Positions 16,942 to 24,995 of a DNA stretch of 37,011 nt are shown here, piece after piece. Within the stretch, counting starts at the first letter, position 1. Every line of letters starts with the position of its first letter. The notes under the pieces are model-generated. The model made no database searches. It was not told the DNA's origin and saw only the letters and a program-made list of their open reading frames with translations. Made by a program: the position numbers and the translations under genes. Origin of the DNA: Desulfobacula sp. (GTDB lineage Bacteria; Desulfobacterota; Desulfobacteria; Desulfobacterales; Desulfobacteraceae); assembly GCA_018645325.1 (NCBI GenBank), contig JABGOU010000038.1, positions 1-37,011 on the forward strand, read 5' to 3'.

Positions 16942-16983
16942 TTTATATCACTGTTGGTACAAAAGAAATTTGATTTAGATCAA
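16942..16983 (-). promoter_or_regulatory. Class II FNR/DNR-type promoter of the NapH-like operon
   Basis: A perfect palindromic box TTGAT-CTAA-ATCAA (16970-16983, minus sense) is centred at 16976.5. A -10 element TATAAA lies at 16942-16947 and predicts a start at 16935, putting the box centre at -41.5, the classic activating position for FNR/CRP proteins. No -35 element is needed in such promoters, and none is seen. Confidence 0.75.
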
Positions 16984-16997
16984 TAAAAATAAAAAAC

Positions 16998-17039
16998 TTG
17001 ATATAGATCAAAGAAACTTTATATTCCATTCGTTATATT
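16998..17039 (+). promoter_or_regulatory. Class II FNR/DNR-type promoter of the hemerythrin/kinase operon
   Basis: A second perfect box TTGAT-ATAG-ATCAA (16998-17011) is centred at 17004.5. The -10 element TATATT is at 17034-17039, predicting a start at 17046 and again a box centre at -41.5. The two boxes are 28 bp apart and face opposite genes, so one regulator would switch both directions together. Confidence 0.72.
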
Positions 17040-17204
17040 ATCTTATAACTGCTATAAAATACCTAACCTGGGCTAATGATTGGTATCCATGATTTTGACT
17101 ACTCTTTACCGGATTTAATTTCGTGTAAATAGAATTGTGAGATTTTCTTAACACGGTTTTGAACTTAAAATAGGAGAAAAGCAAAATGAAATTCAGTTCA
17201 CTCA

Positions 17205-17390
17205 ATGAGTGCTGGCAATCAACCGGATATAATGTCATCTCCATCAATCATCACTTCACCACAGACACCTGTACTGGAGGTGGCCAATATCATGGATCAG
17301 AAAAATGTCAATAGAGTTCCCGTAATTGATTATCAGTAAAAGCTTGTCGGAATTATTGCCAGATCTGATATTGTTCAGACTATGTGTTAA
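17205..17390 (+). pseudogene. Decayed CBS-domain protein with in-frame TAA
   Basis: Starting at ATG 17205 the frame reads a half CBS domain (PDIMSSPSIITSPQTPVLEV, then NRVPVIDYQ). It meets TAA at 17337-17339 and continues in the same frame as KLVGIIARSDIVQTMC to TAA at 17388-17390. The second piece is the end of the same CBS repeat, so one codon mutated to a stop. A complete CBS protein has two or more repeats, so the N-terminal part is missing too. The stop is TAA, not TAG, so pyrrolysine decoding cannot rescue it. It lies within the leader of the FNR-type transcript upstream of the hemerythrin gene. Confidence 0.7.
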
Positions 17391-17417
17391 CACCCCTAAT
17401 TTGTGAGAGGTAATTGA

Positions 17418-17516
17418 ATGTCATTTTTCAAGAAAATGAGAGAGGGCAAAAAACGTCCATCCGGAATATTGGTATTAAGACAAGTTAGAGTTTTTATTTG
17501 GTATATTAAATTATGA
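17418..17516 (+). CDS. Possible 32-residue basic peptide, unknown
   Basis: An ATG at 17418 follows GAGAGG at about 8 nt and opens a frame of 32 codons ending at TGA, 10 nt before the hemerythrin start. The peptide is basic in its first half (KKMREGKKRP) and hydrophobic in its second (VRVFIWYIKL). It could be a leader peptide coupled to the next gene or chance. I recognise no family. Confidence 0.25.
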   Translation: MSFFKKMREGKKRPSGILVLRQVRVFIWYIKL

Positions 17517-17526
17517 TAGAGGGGCA

Positions 17527-18084
17527 ATGAAACCATTAGCAAAGTTGACAAAAGAACATGGCAATATACTTGAAGGCCTTGATTATCTTTCCAGGGCAAA
17601 GGATGCGCTTGAGAAAAACAGGTGCCCTCAAAAAAAATTCTTTGAATCTGCAGTCCTGTTTTTCAGAGAATATGCCGACAAATTCCACCATTATAAAGAA
17701 GAGTATCTTCTATTCAGCATCCTTGCCAGGAATAAGGAAGGAGAGATTGATCTTGAAATGGGTTCTCTTCGATATCAACATGAACTGAACCGGGAGTGTA
17801 TCGCTAAAATTGAAAAATCTCTCAATGGTTATGAAATGGGAAGTGAAATTGCGATTACAACACTTTTATTTAATCTTGCCGCATTTATCTCGATTCTAAG
17901 ACGCCACATTTACAGAGAAGACCAATTATTTTTTCCAATGGTCGAAGCTGAATTATCTGAAAATGAAAAACAAACTTTACAAAACCAGTTTGATCAGGAA
18001 GAGGCGGCTGTGGATCGTGAAAGCATCATCCATAGAAATCAGAAAAGACTTCAGGAAATGGCTGCATTGATATCCGAGATATAA
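17527..18084 (+). CDS. Hemerythrin-like (HHE) di-iron protein
   Basis: The 185-residue protein is a four-helix bundle expected to bind a di-iron centre and to sense or bind oxygen or nitric oxide in the cytoplasm. Ligand candidates lie at H11 (KEHGNIL), the HHYKEE segment near residue 55, YQHELN near 88 and RRHIYRED near 123. These are in the right order for HHE proteins. The start has GAGGGG only 2 nt upstream, closer than usual. The gene lies 6 nt before the regulatory kinase frame (21 nt before the preferred start) in the same transcript. Its FNR-type promoter supports a role in oxygen or nitrosative stress. Confidence 0.85.
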   Translation: MKPLAKLTKEHGNILEGLDYLSRAKDALEKNRCPQKKFFESAVLFFREYADKFHHYKEEYLLFSILARNKEGEIDLEMGSLRYQHELNRECIAKIEKSLNGYEMGSEIAITTLLFNLAAFISILRRHIYREDQLFFPMVEAELSENEKQTLQNQFDQEEAAVDRESIIHRNQKRLQEMAALISEI

Positions 18085-18105
18085 AATGATGTGTATGGGA
18101 AAGCT

Positions 18106-20313
18106 ATGATTAAAAAAAAAATAAATTGTTGGGAGTACAGGGGTTGCGGGTTAGAGCCAGGTGGGAAAAACAGTGCTGAAAAAGGAGTGTGTCCGGCAGC
18201 TTCAGATCGGTCTTTTTCAGGTATAAATTCCGGCAAAAATGCTGGAAGGTTCTGCTGGGCTGTAACCGGGACCCATTGTGACAGCGAACAACAAGGCTGT
18301 TTTTCAGAAAAACGAAAAAAATGCCATGATTGTGATTTTTTCCATATGGTGGCCGCTGAAGAGGGAACACAGAACCTAAGGACAAAGTTTTTAAGATTTG
18401 TGCAAAACTTTCAAGGTGAAAAATCTATCCTAAAAAATTTGAGTTTGAAGATTTTCCGCTCTGGTGAACGGTTTGTCTTTCAAGGAAAAGATACAGGAGA
18501 GGCATATATTATCCGGAGAGGGTCTTGTATCGTTATAGTAGAAAAGAATGGAGAGCTTCATCCAGTAGATCACAGGAGTGAGGGAGACATTGTCAACATG
18601 AGTGCTTTGTTCACAGGTGAACCAAGTATGGCCAATGTTGAAGCTGAAACTGAGATTGAAGCCTGGGTCATTGAGAAATCGGAGTTTGAAGCCATCCCGG
18701 AAAATGATCCCGGGCTTTGGAAGTTTCTTACTGAAATTGTTGCAGACAGGTTTGATTCCAAAAGACCAACCTCATATCGAACGATTGAGAAATATTTAGC
18801 AACCGATATTATCGGCCGAGGCGGATATAGCATTGTTTACAAAGGAATAGAGATTGCTACAAACAAAAATGTTGCCATTAAAATGATCCGGCATCATATT
18901 GCCCTGGATTCTGATTTCCTTGAAAAGCTCAGAAAGGAAGCTGAGATTATCAACAAGTTAAATCATGATAACATTATCAAAGTATTTGATATGGTGGAAC
19001 GATATCGTACTGTGTTTATTATCATGGAATATCTTGACGGGGAATCCCTCTTGGAAAAAATCCAAAGGGATAGAAAGATTGTTCCCCATAATGCAATCAA
19101 TTATTTAATACAGTCCTGCTTGGCAATCGAATATGCACACAACAATAGCATTCTTCATAAAGATATTAACCCTGGAAATCTTATGGTTCTGAATAATGGT
19201 AAAGTCAAATTGGTGGATTTTGGTCTTGCCTGCTATGTTCAGGATGATGATGAACTTTTTGATGGAGCCTACCCCTACCTTGCACCGGAATTGATTAAAG
19301 GAGACATTGCAGATTTAAGAAGTGAAATATATGCTTTAGGGATCTCAGCTTATGAAATGGTTACCGGTAAAAGACCTTACCCAGAAAAAGATAAAGCCAT
19401 GTTTGCCCGGATGCGTTGTGCTCAAGAAATACCAGATCCATCACTGATTGTTCCAGAACTTCCCAAAAATCTTAAACAGTTTATAGTAAAAGCATGCCGG
19501 ATAGTTCCCAAGGATAGGTATTCGAACATTGGTGAAGCCATTAAAGAATTGAAATATGAAGAAGATCAAATATCATTAAGTATAAAGAATATAGATATTG
19601 TTGCCCAAACACATATAGGACTTATAAAATCCTCAAACGAAGATCGATATCTTGTAAGAACCATGGATGATAACGCCTTGCTTTTGGCCGTTGCAGACGG
19701 TCTGGGTGGAGATGTTTCCAGTGATGTTGCAGCTGAAATAACAAAAGACAGGCTTTCCCGCTTGAAATATCTACAATCAGGCAAAGAAGCTGAAGGTCTT
19801 GATACCTTTGCAAGAGATCTTGATCTGATTATTCATAAAAGGGCCCTGGCAGATTCCGGTTTGACATACATGGCAACCACCCTGGCTTGTATTGTTCTCA
19901 AATCAGATTTGATTCATTGGCTCAATGCAGGGGATAGCCGCTTCTATATTCTAAGGAATGATCAGCTGCTACAGATAACCCATGACCACACTTTAGCCAG
20001 AGTTCTTGTGGAAGCGGGACGGTTAAAACAGGAAGATGCTGATGAGCATTACTCAAGTAAAATACTGGATCAATGCTTAGGATACAATATGTGTGACCCT
20101 GAAACCGGAAGTGTCAGAGTAAAAAAGAACGATCTTATTATCTTAGCAACTGATGGCCTTTATAAAATGGTAAAGGAAAAAACCATTCTGCAGATCCTAT
20201 TGTCCAACACAACCTTGAAAGAAAAAATGGAGATCCTTGTGAACTCAGCTCTAAAATCAGGGGGAGAAGACAACCTCACTATAGTGCTTGCCCACATAAA
20301 ACAGACACTTTAA
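18106..20313 (+). CDS. Cys-rich / cNMP-binding / Ser-Thr kinase / PP2C phosphatase fusion
   Basis: The 735-residue protein joins four parts. Residues 6-88 are a Cys-rich module of the type seen at the N-terminus of deltaproteobacterial sensors (CWEYRGCG, CPAA, GRFCWAV, CHDCDFF). Residues 105-215 are a cyclic-nucleotide-binding domain (FRSGERFVFQGKDTGEAYII). Residues 233-485 are a Hanks-type kinase with glycine loop GRGGYSIVYKG, VAIKM, HKDINPGNL, DFGLA and APE. Residues 500-735 are a PP2C phosphatase with NEDRY, VADGLGGD, ATDGL and GGEDNLT. All catalytic residues look intact; the kinase has HKD in place of HRD. The start is ATG 18106 with GGGA upstream; a GTG at 18091 is the alternative. It probably integrates a redox or nucleotide signal, sharing a transcript with hemerythrin. 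Confidence 0.88.
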   Translation: MIKKKINCWEYRGCGLEPGGKNSAEKGVCPAASDRSFSGINSGKNAGRFCWAVTGTHCDSEQQGCFSEKRKKCHDCDFFHMVAAEEGTQNLRTKFLRFVQNFQGEKSILKNLSLKIFRSGERFVFQGKDTGEAYIIRRGSCIVIVEKNGELHPVDHRSEGDIVNMSALFTGEPSMANVEAETEIEAWVIEKSEFEAIPENDPGLWKFLTEIVADRFDSKRPTSYRTIEKYLATDIIGRGGYSIVYKGIEIATNKNVAIKMIRHHIALDSDFLEKLRKEAEIINKLNHDNIIKVFDMVERYRTVFIIMEYLDGESLLEKIQRDRKIVPHNAINYLIQSCLAIEYAHNNSILHKDINPGNLMVLNNGKVKLVDFGLACYVQDDDELFDGAYPYLAPELIKGDIADLRSEIYALGISAYEMVTGKRPYPEKDKAMFARMRCAQEIPDPSLIVPELPKNLKQFIVKACRIVPKDRYSNIGEAIKELKYEEDQISLSIKNIDIVAQTHIGLIKSSNEDRYLVRTMDDNALLLAVADGLGGDVSSDVAAEITKDRLSRLKYLQSGKEAEGLDTFARDLDLIIHKRALADSGLTYMATTLACIVLKSDLIHWLNAGDSRFYILRNDQLLQITHDHTLARVLVEAGRLKQEDADEHYSSKILDQCLGYNMCDPETGSVRVKKNDLIILATDGLYKMVKEKTILQILLSNTTLKEKMEILVNSALKSGGEDNLTIVLAHIKQTL

Positions 20314-20408
20314 TCAAGACAAGGCTCTTTTTTTGAGATATTTTAGATTCTGTCATGTTCACTCTAAGTAACCCAGAAGCCCACCCATATTTTTTGTGAA
20401 CAAAAGGA

Positions 20409-21611
20409 TTATTTCAATAGTTTCTGTACATCTTTGGCTATTTGAAGTTCTTCATTGGTGGGGACAACCCATACCTGAACCTGGCTGTCCTCTGAATGAA
20501 GATAAAATGGTTTGGATGTTTTTTGATTGTTTTTTTCAGGGCTTATCCAGATACCTAAAAATGAAAGATTTTCACAGGTTTTTGCCCTTATAATCGGATC
20601 ATTTTCTCCCACACCGGCTGTAAACACGATGGCATCAATATGCCCAAGAACAGCCGCATAAGCGCCAATATATTTTTTAACCTGGTAGCAGAACATTTCA
20701 ACGGCAAGGGCAGCTTTGGTATGGCCCGCATCAATTTTTTCATGGATATCCCGCATATCATTCATTCCGCAAATCCCCAAAAGTCCGCTTTTTTGATTTA
20801 ATACAATATCCAGTTCTTTAATGGTCTTCCCCGTTTGTTCCATAAGATATCCGATAATGGCCGGGTCAATGTCTCCTGTTCTCGTGCCCATCATTATACC
20901 TGCAAGGGGTGTCATACCCATGGAAGTATCTATACATTTGCCCTTTTCAATCGCAGTGACAGAACATCCGTTTCCAAGGTGTATGGTAATCAGATTTGTT
21001 TTATCGATGTCTTTTTCCATCAGCTTTGCGGCTTTTCTTGACACATATTTATGGGAGGTTCCATGAAAACCATATTTCCGAACTTTTAATTTTGAATAGT
21101 ATTCATAGGGGAGGGCATAAAGAAAGGCTTTTTGAGGAATACTTTGGTGAAATTCTGTATCAAAAACTGCGATATTGGGAATTTTGGGAAAGAGCTTTTC
21201 AGCTGCCATTATACCAACAAGATTAGGCGGATTGTGTAATGGGGCAAGGGGGCTATTATCTATTATAGCCTGCTTGACTCTATCATTAATAAGAACAGCA
21301 GATCCAAAGGTTTCACCACCCTGGACCACTCGATGACCTATGGCATCAATATTTTTTATATTATCAATAACACCTGTATCTGGATCAATTATCAGATTTG
21401 CAACCAGATGCATGCCACGATTATGGTCTTTTACTTTCTGTTCTTTGACAATTTTTTTACCCTGGCCCGGCATACATATATGATGAGTTAAAACACCCTT
21501 TGTCTCACCAATCCTTTCAATACTGCCCCGGGCCATTACAATGGCGCCTGCCATATTAAAAAGCTGATACTTTAATGAAGAACTGCCAGCATTAATGACC
21601 AAAATTATCAT
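20409..21611 (-). CDS. ackA: Acetate kinase
   Basis: The 400-residue enzyme converts acetyl phosphate and ADP to acetate and ATP. Signatures are the N-terminal VINAGSSSLKYQLF, KYGFHGTSHKYVS, HLGNGCS, MGTRTGDIDP and FTAGVGEN near the C-terminus, and length is standard. It is the last gene of the taurine set (xsc, tpa, ald, gntR, ackA), where it captures as ATP the acetyl phosphate made by Xsc. The gap to the GntR gene is 37 nt and contains a 7-bp hairpin. It is convergent with the kinase fusion gene. Confidence 0.96.
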   Translation of the reverse strand: MIILVINAGSSSLKYQLFNMAGAIVMARGSIERIGETKGVLTHHICMPGQGKKIVKEQKVKDHNRGMHLVANLIIDPDTGVIDNIKNIDAIGHRVVQGGETFGSAVLINDRVKQAIIDNSPLAPLHNPPNLVGIMAAEKLFPKIPNIAVFDTEFHQSIPQKAFLYALPYEYYSKLKVRKYGFHGTSHKYVSRKAAKLMEKDIDKTNLITIHLGNGCSVTAIEKGKCIDTSMGMTPLAGIMMGTRTGDIDPAIIGYLMEQTGKTIKELDIVLNQKSGLLGICGMNDMRDIHEKIDAGHTKAALAVEMFCYQVKKYIGAYAAVLGHIDAIVFTAGVGENDPIIRAKTCENLSFLGIWISPEKNNQKTSKPFYLHSEDSQVQVWVVPTNEELQIAKDVQKLLK

Positions 21612-21623
21612 AGGTTAGTCAAG

Positions 21624-21640
21624 AATCCTTTTTAAGGATT
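21624..21640. other. Small hairpin in the gntR-ackA gap
   Basis: AATCCTT and AAGGATT are perfect 7-bp arms around a TTT loop. On the transcribed minus strand the hairpin is about 12 nt before the ackA ATG and takes in the only purine-rich ribosome site (AAAAGGA). It might limit ackA translation or act as a processing site. Confidence 0.4.
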
Positions 21641-21648
21641 TTCCATTA

Positions 21649-22311
21649 TTACGTCATGTTGTAGAATTTTTTAATAAATTTTTTTTGATATTCAAAAGAC
21701 CAATGGACATCCTTTAATATATTTGCTGCTTTTTCAGGATTCCCCTTTTTTAACCAGGTTATAAAAAGGGCGTGCTCTTTACAATTTCTTGTTTCCCATT
21801 CCTTGATGTAATTTTGTCTGGGAAAATCATAAAGGCGCTGTTTTGTGGGAAGTATGAATTTTTTTATGAGTTCGTTGTCTGAAATATCAAGATAAACATT
21901 GTGGAATTGAATATTGGTATTAAAAAGCCGTGAATAATCATTTTTCCCAACATCCTGAAACTGTATCTCATTCAATTGTTCAAGCTTTAAAATATGTGAG
22001 GGTTCAATTTTTTCAAAACAGTCCACGACAATGGAAGCTTCCACCATTCCAATGGCATCATATGCATTTTGAACGTCTTTTAGTTCAAGCGCGTTCACGC
22101 ACACCCCGCGCCGGGGTAAAATCGTTACAAATCCTTCTATTTCAAGGTGAATCAGCGCATCTCTTAAGGGGGTCTTGCTGATGCCTAGCTGTTCTGCAAT
22201 CTTGCCTATATTTATGGTTGAACCGGGAAGCAGAGCCCCAAGGTTCATTTGTCTTCGCAGGTAGGTATAAACCTGTTCTCTAAGTGATACAACATTTAAT
22301 TGATTTTTCAT
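21649..22311 (-). CDS. GntR-family (FCD subfamily) transcriptional regulator
   Basis: The 220-residue protein has an N-terminal winged helix (IGKIAEQLGISKTPLRDALIHLEIEG) and an alpha-helical FCD ligand domain (from about residue 80) with the usual His/Asp metal positions (NIQFHNVYL, CKEHALF). FCD regulators usually bind an organic acid or amino acid and repress the adjacent catabolic operon. Its place between ald and ackA suggests control of taurine genes. AGGAGG lies 9 nt upstream of the ATG. Its likely operators are the inverted repeats at 22344-22411 or the palindrome in the xsc promoter. The effector is unknown. Confidence 0.9.
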   Translation of the reverse strand: MKNQLNVVSLREQVYTYLRRQMNLGALLPGSTINIGKIAEQLGISKTPLRDALIHLEIEGFVTILPRRGVCVNALELKDVQNAYDAIGMVEASIVVDCFEKIEPSHILKLEQLNEIQFQDVGKNDYSRLFNTNIQFHNVYLDISDNELIKKFILPTKQRLYDFPRQNYIKEWETRNCKEHALFITWLKKGNPEKAANILKDVHWSFEYQKKFIKKFYNMT

Positions 22312-22343
22312 TATTGAAATCCTCCTCTGTAACTATTCAAACC

Positions 22344-22411
22344 TTATACTTTCCCGTTCATAGGATAAAAAATATTTTATCCCGGCATGATTCAGAACAA
22401 GGAAAGTATAA
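22344..22411. promoter_or_regulatory. Nested inverted repeats in the ald-gntR gap
   Basis: An outer perfect 11-bp inverted repeat (TTATACTTTCC at 22344-22354, GGAAAGTATAA at 22401-22411) encloses an inner 8-bp hairpin (GGATAAAA/TTTTATCC, loop AATA, 22363-22382). The inner hairpin could end ald transcripts. The outer arms, 57 bp centre to centre, could be a pair of inverted operators for the GntR protein. Confidence 0.5.
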
Positions 22412-22429
22412 AGTTTTTTTGCTCATGAT

Positions 22430-23542
22430 TTAGAGGAATTTTTCAACAGGGGTGTAATCAAGATTAAAAGCTTCGGCAACTGCTTTAAAGGTTACCTGAC
22501 CTTTAATAACATTGGCGCCCAGTTTGATTTCCTTGTTGTCCTGCATGGCTTTTTTCCATCCTTTGTTGGCAATTTCAATGGCATAGGGAAGGGTGGCATT
22601 GGTAAGGGCGCGGGTTGACGTTCTTGCAACGGCACCTGGCATATTAGCGACACAATAGTGGATAACACCTTCCACTACATAGGTGGGCTCGGTGTGGGTA
22701 GTAGCTTTGGAAGTTTCAAAACATCCGCCCTGGTCTATTGCAACATCCACAATCACAGAACCGTCTTTCATTTTTTTAAGCATTTCTCGGGTTAGCAGTT
22801 TGGGTGCTTTTGCTCCTGCAACAAGAACAGCACCTATCACAACGTCAGCCTTGATAACAAATTCTTCCAGAATAGCTGCATTGGACATGATGGGAAAGCA
22901 GTTGGCAGGCATGACATCATCAAGGTACCGAAGTCTTTCCAGGTTTGTATCCAGGATATATACTTTTGCGCCAAGGCCGCAGGCCATTTTAGCTGCGTTG
23001 ATACCAACCACTCCACCACCGATAACAACAACTGTGGCTGGTTCAACACCGGTTACACCACCCAGAAGAATACCCATTCCGCCCTGGGGCATTTCAAGGT
23101 ATTTTGCCGCTTCCTGGGTGGCCATACGACCTGCCACTTCGCTCATGGGAAGAAGCAGGGGAAGAGAACCATTATCCTTTTCAATGGTTTCATAGGCAAT
23201 ATCAATTGATTTGCTTTTGATCAATGCGCGGGTCTGCTGCTCATCAGCTGCCAGGTGGAGATAAGTAAAAATAATTTGATCTTCTCGGATCATATCATAC
23301 TCTGAAGGCTGGGGCTCTTTAACATGCATGACCATGTCGCATTTTTCAAAAATCCCGGCTGGTGTGTCAACAATTGTTGCACCGGCAGCAATATATTCTT
23401 CATCAAGAAAACCTGCGGCTATACCCGCAGTTTTTTCAACCAGGACATCATGACCATTTTTTTTCATGGCAACAACACCGGCAGGTGTCATGCAAACTCT
23501 TTTCTCAGCAATTTTAATTTCTTTTAAGATTCCAACAAGCAT
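22430..23542 (-). CDS. ald: Alanine dehydrogenase
   Basis: It catalyses NAD-dependent oxidative deamination of L-alanine to pyruvate and ammonia. The 370 residues match the family: N-terminal VGILKEIKIAEKRV with the substrate Arg and Lys, MVMHVKEPQPSEY, the NAD-binding VVIGGGVVGINAAKMACGLG, and TVDVAIDQGGC-like VDVAIDQGGCFE. AAAGGAG lies 9 nt before the ATG. It follows tpa by 39 nt. In this operon it regenerates the pyruvate consumed by taurine:pyruvate aminotransferase and delivers reducing equivalents, as in Bilophila-type taurine metabolism. Confidence 0.95.
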   Translation of the reverse strand: MLVGILKEIKIAEKRVCMTPAGVVAMKKNGHDVLVEKTAGIAAGFLDEEYIAAGATIVDTPAGIFEKCDMVMHVKEPQPSEYDMIREDQIIFTYLHLAADEQQTRALIKSKSIDIAYETIEKDNGSLPLLLPMSEVAGRMATQEAAKYLEMPQGGMGILLGGVTGVEPATVVVIGGGVVGINAAKMACGLGAKVYILDTNLERLRYLDDVMPANCFPIMSNAAILEEFVIKADVVIGAVLVAGAKAPKLLTREMLKKMKDGSVIVDVAIDQGGCFETSKATTHTEPTYVVEGVIHYCVANMPGAVARTSTRALTNATLPYAIEIANKGWKKAMQDNKEIKLGANVIKGQVTFKAVAEAFNLDYTPVEKFL

Positions 23543-23581
23543 TGTAAATCTCCTTTAAAAATATTTGGTTTAAATTTATCT

Positions 23582-24979
23582 TTAAAATGTTTTTTCTATG
23601 GCGGTTGCCACAGCATTAACAATGGTATCAACTTGTTCTTTGGTGATGATAAGGCAGGGGGCAAAGTTCATGACATTGTTCAACCCGTGAAAACTGGAAT
23701 TTGTCCTTCCCACAATCACGTTTTCAGCGAGAACATTACCCATGAGCTGTGCCATCTGTTCTTCTGTTACAGGCTCTTTGGTTTCCTTGTTATTCACATA
23801 CTCAATACCGCAGAAAAGACCCTGACCTCTGACTTCACCGACACTATCATATTTTTCCAGTTCATGCAGCCTTTCAAGCAGATATTCACCCATAACCCTG
23901 CTGTTTTCAACAAGATTTTCATCATCTATGATCCTCGTGCTTTCAAGAGCTGCCGTCATTGGTGCAGTGCATCCACCATAGGTGCTGATATCCCTGAAAT
24001 AATCAAGACGTGTTTCAGGATCTGTTGGATCATTTAAAAACAAATCATAGATTTTTTGTTTAACAACGGTTGCAGACAAAGCTTCATAAGAACTTGCAAG
24101 ACCCTTTGCCATGGTAATAATATCAGGATCAAAGTCATAATGTTCATGGCCCCAGAACTTTCCTGTTCTTCCAAACCCGCAGACCACTTCATCCACGATA
24201 AGCCAGATGTCATATTTTGTACAGATTTCCCTCAGGATCGGATAATATTCTTTCACGGGTCTTAAGATTCCACCACCTGCTGTTATGGGCTCGACAATCA
24301 GGCCGCCTATTGTGTCTGCCCCTTCTTTAAGGATGATGTCTTCTACCTTGCGGGCACACTCAATATTACATTCTCCATAGGTTTTATCATAGGGGCATCT
24401 GTAACACGAACAATGGGGAAATTCAACAAACCCTTCAACAAAAGGACCGAAATCGTGTTTTCGCTGGGCATGCCCGCTTGAACTCATGGCACCGATGGTT
24501 GTTCCATGGTAATCCCGGTCCCGGTACATTATTTTATATTTGCCTTTTCGCCCAGGATTGATTCTGGAGGCCTGCCGAACAATTTTATAGGCTTTTTCAT
24601 TGGCTTCTGAGCCTGAGTTGGAAAAATAGACTTTGTCATGGTTGGGCAGTTTTTCCAAAAGTTTTTTCGCAAATTTAATGGCAGGTATATTGCCGTAAGC
24701 CCCGGCAAAATAATTCATTTTTTTCATTTGTTCGCAAACTGCCTCGGCAATTGAATCACGGCCATATCCGACCATTACGCTCCAGACACCGCCAGAGGTT
24801 GCATCAAGAAATTCTCTGCCCCTGATATCCTTTACAACCAGTCCTTTGCCTTCAACAATGATCATCTGTTCCTGGGTCTCAAAACATTTATGGGGTTTTA
24901 AGTGATGCCATAAGCAGTCTTTGTCTCCATCAACCATTTCCTGGACATCATATTCCAGCCAGTTTTTTTTTGTTTCCAT
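23582..24979 (-). CDS. tpa: Taurine:pyruvate aminotransferase
   Basis: The 465-residue class III PLP enzyme converts taurine and pyruvate to sulfoacetaldehyde and alanine. Visible are SNSGSEANEKAYK (phosphate cup), YRDRDYHGTT, DEVVCGFGRTG and TMAKGLASSY (Schiff-base Lys). It has the same CX2CX8CX3C insertion as the aminotransferase at 2222-3592. The specific name rests on context: it lies 16 nt after xsc and 39 nt before ald, an arrangement that makes sense only for taurine or a close analogue. AGGGGA lies 6 nt before the ATG. Without context it would be called only an omega-aminotransferase. Confidence 0.88.
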   Translation of the reverse strand: METKKNWLEYDVQEMVDGDKDCLWHHLKPHKCFETQEQMIIVEGKGLVVKDIRGREFLDATSGGVWSVMVGYGRDSIAEAVCEQMKKMNYFAGAYGNIPAIKFAKKLLEKLPNHDKVYFSNSGSEANEKAYKIVRQASRINPGRKGKYKIMYRDRDYHGTTIGAMSSSGHAQRKHDFGPFVEGFVEFPHCSCYRCPYDKTYGECNIECARKVEDIILKEGADTIGGLIVEPITAGGGILRPVKEYYPILREICTKYDIWLIVDEVVCGFGRTGKFWGHEHYDFDPDIITMAKGLASSYEALSATVVKQKIYDLFLNDPTDPETRLDYFRDISTYGGCTAPMTAALESTRIIDDENLVENSRVMGEYLLERLHELEKYDSVGEVRGQGLFCGIEYVNNKETKEPVTEEQMAQLMGNVLAENVIVGRTNSSFHGLNNVMNFAPCLIITKEQVDTIVNAVATAIEKTF

Positions 24980-24995
24980 AATTTTCCCCTTTTTT

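Noticed and set aside
17337-17339. Stop inside the CBS remnant as a possible recoded codon
   Set aside because: It is TAA. Pyrrolysine decodes only TAG, and no selenocysteine-type signal applies.
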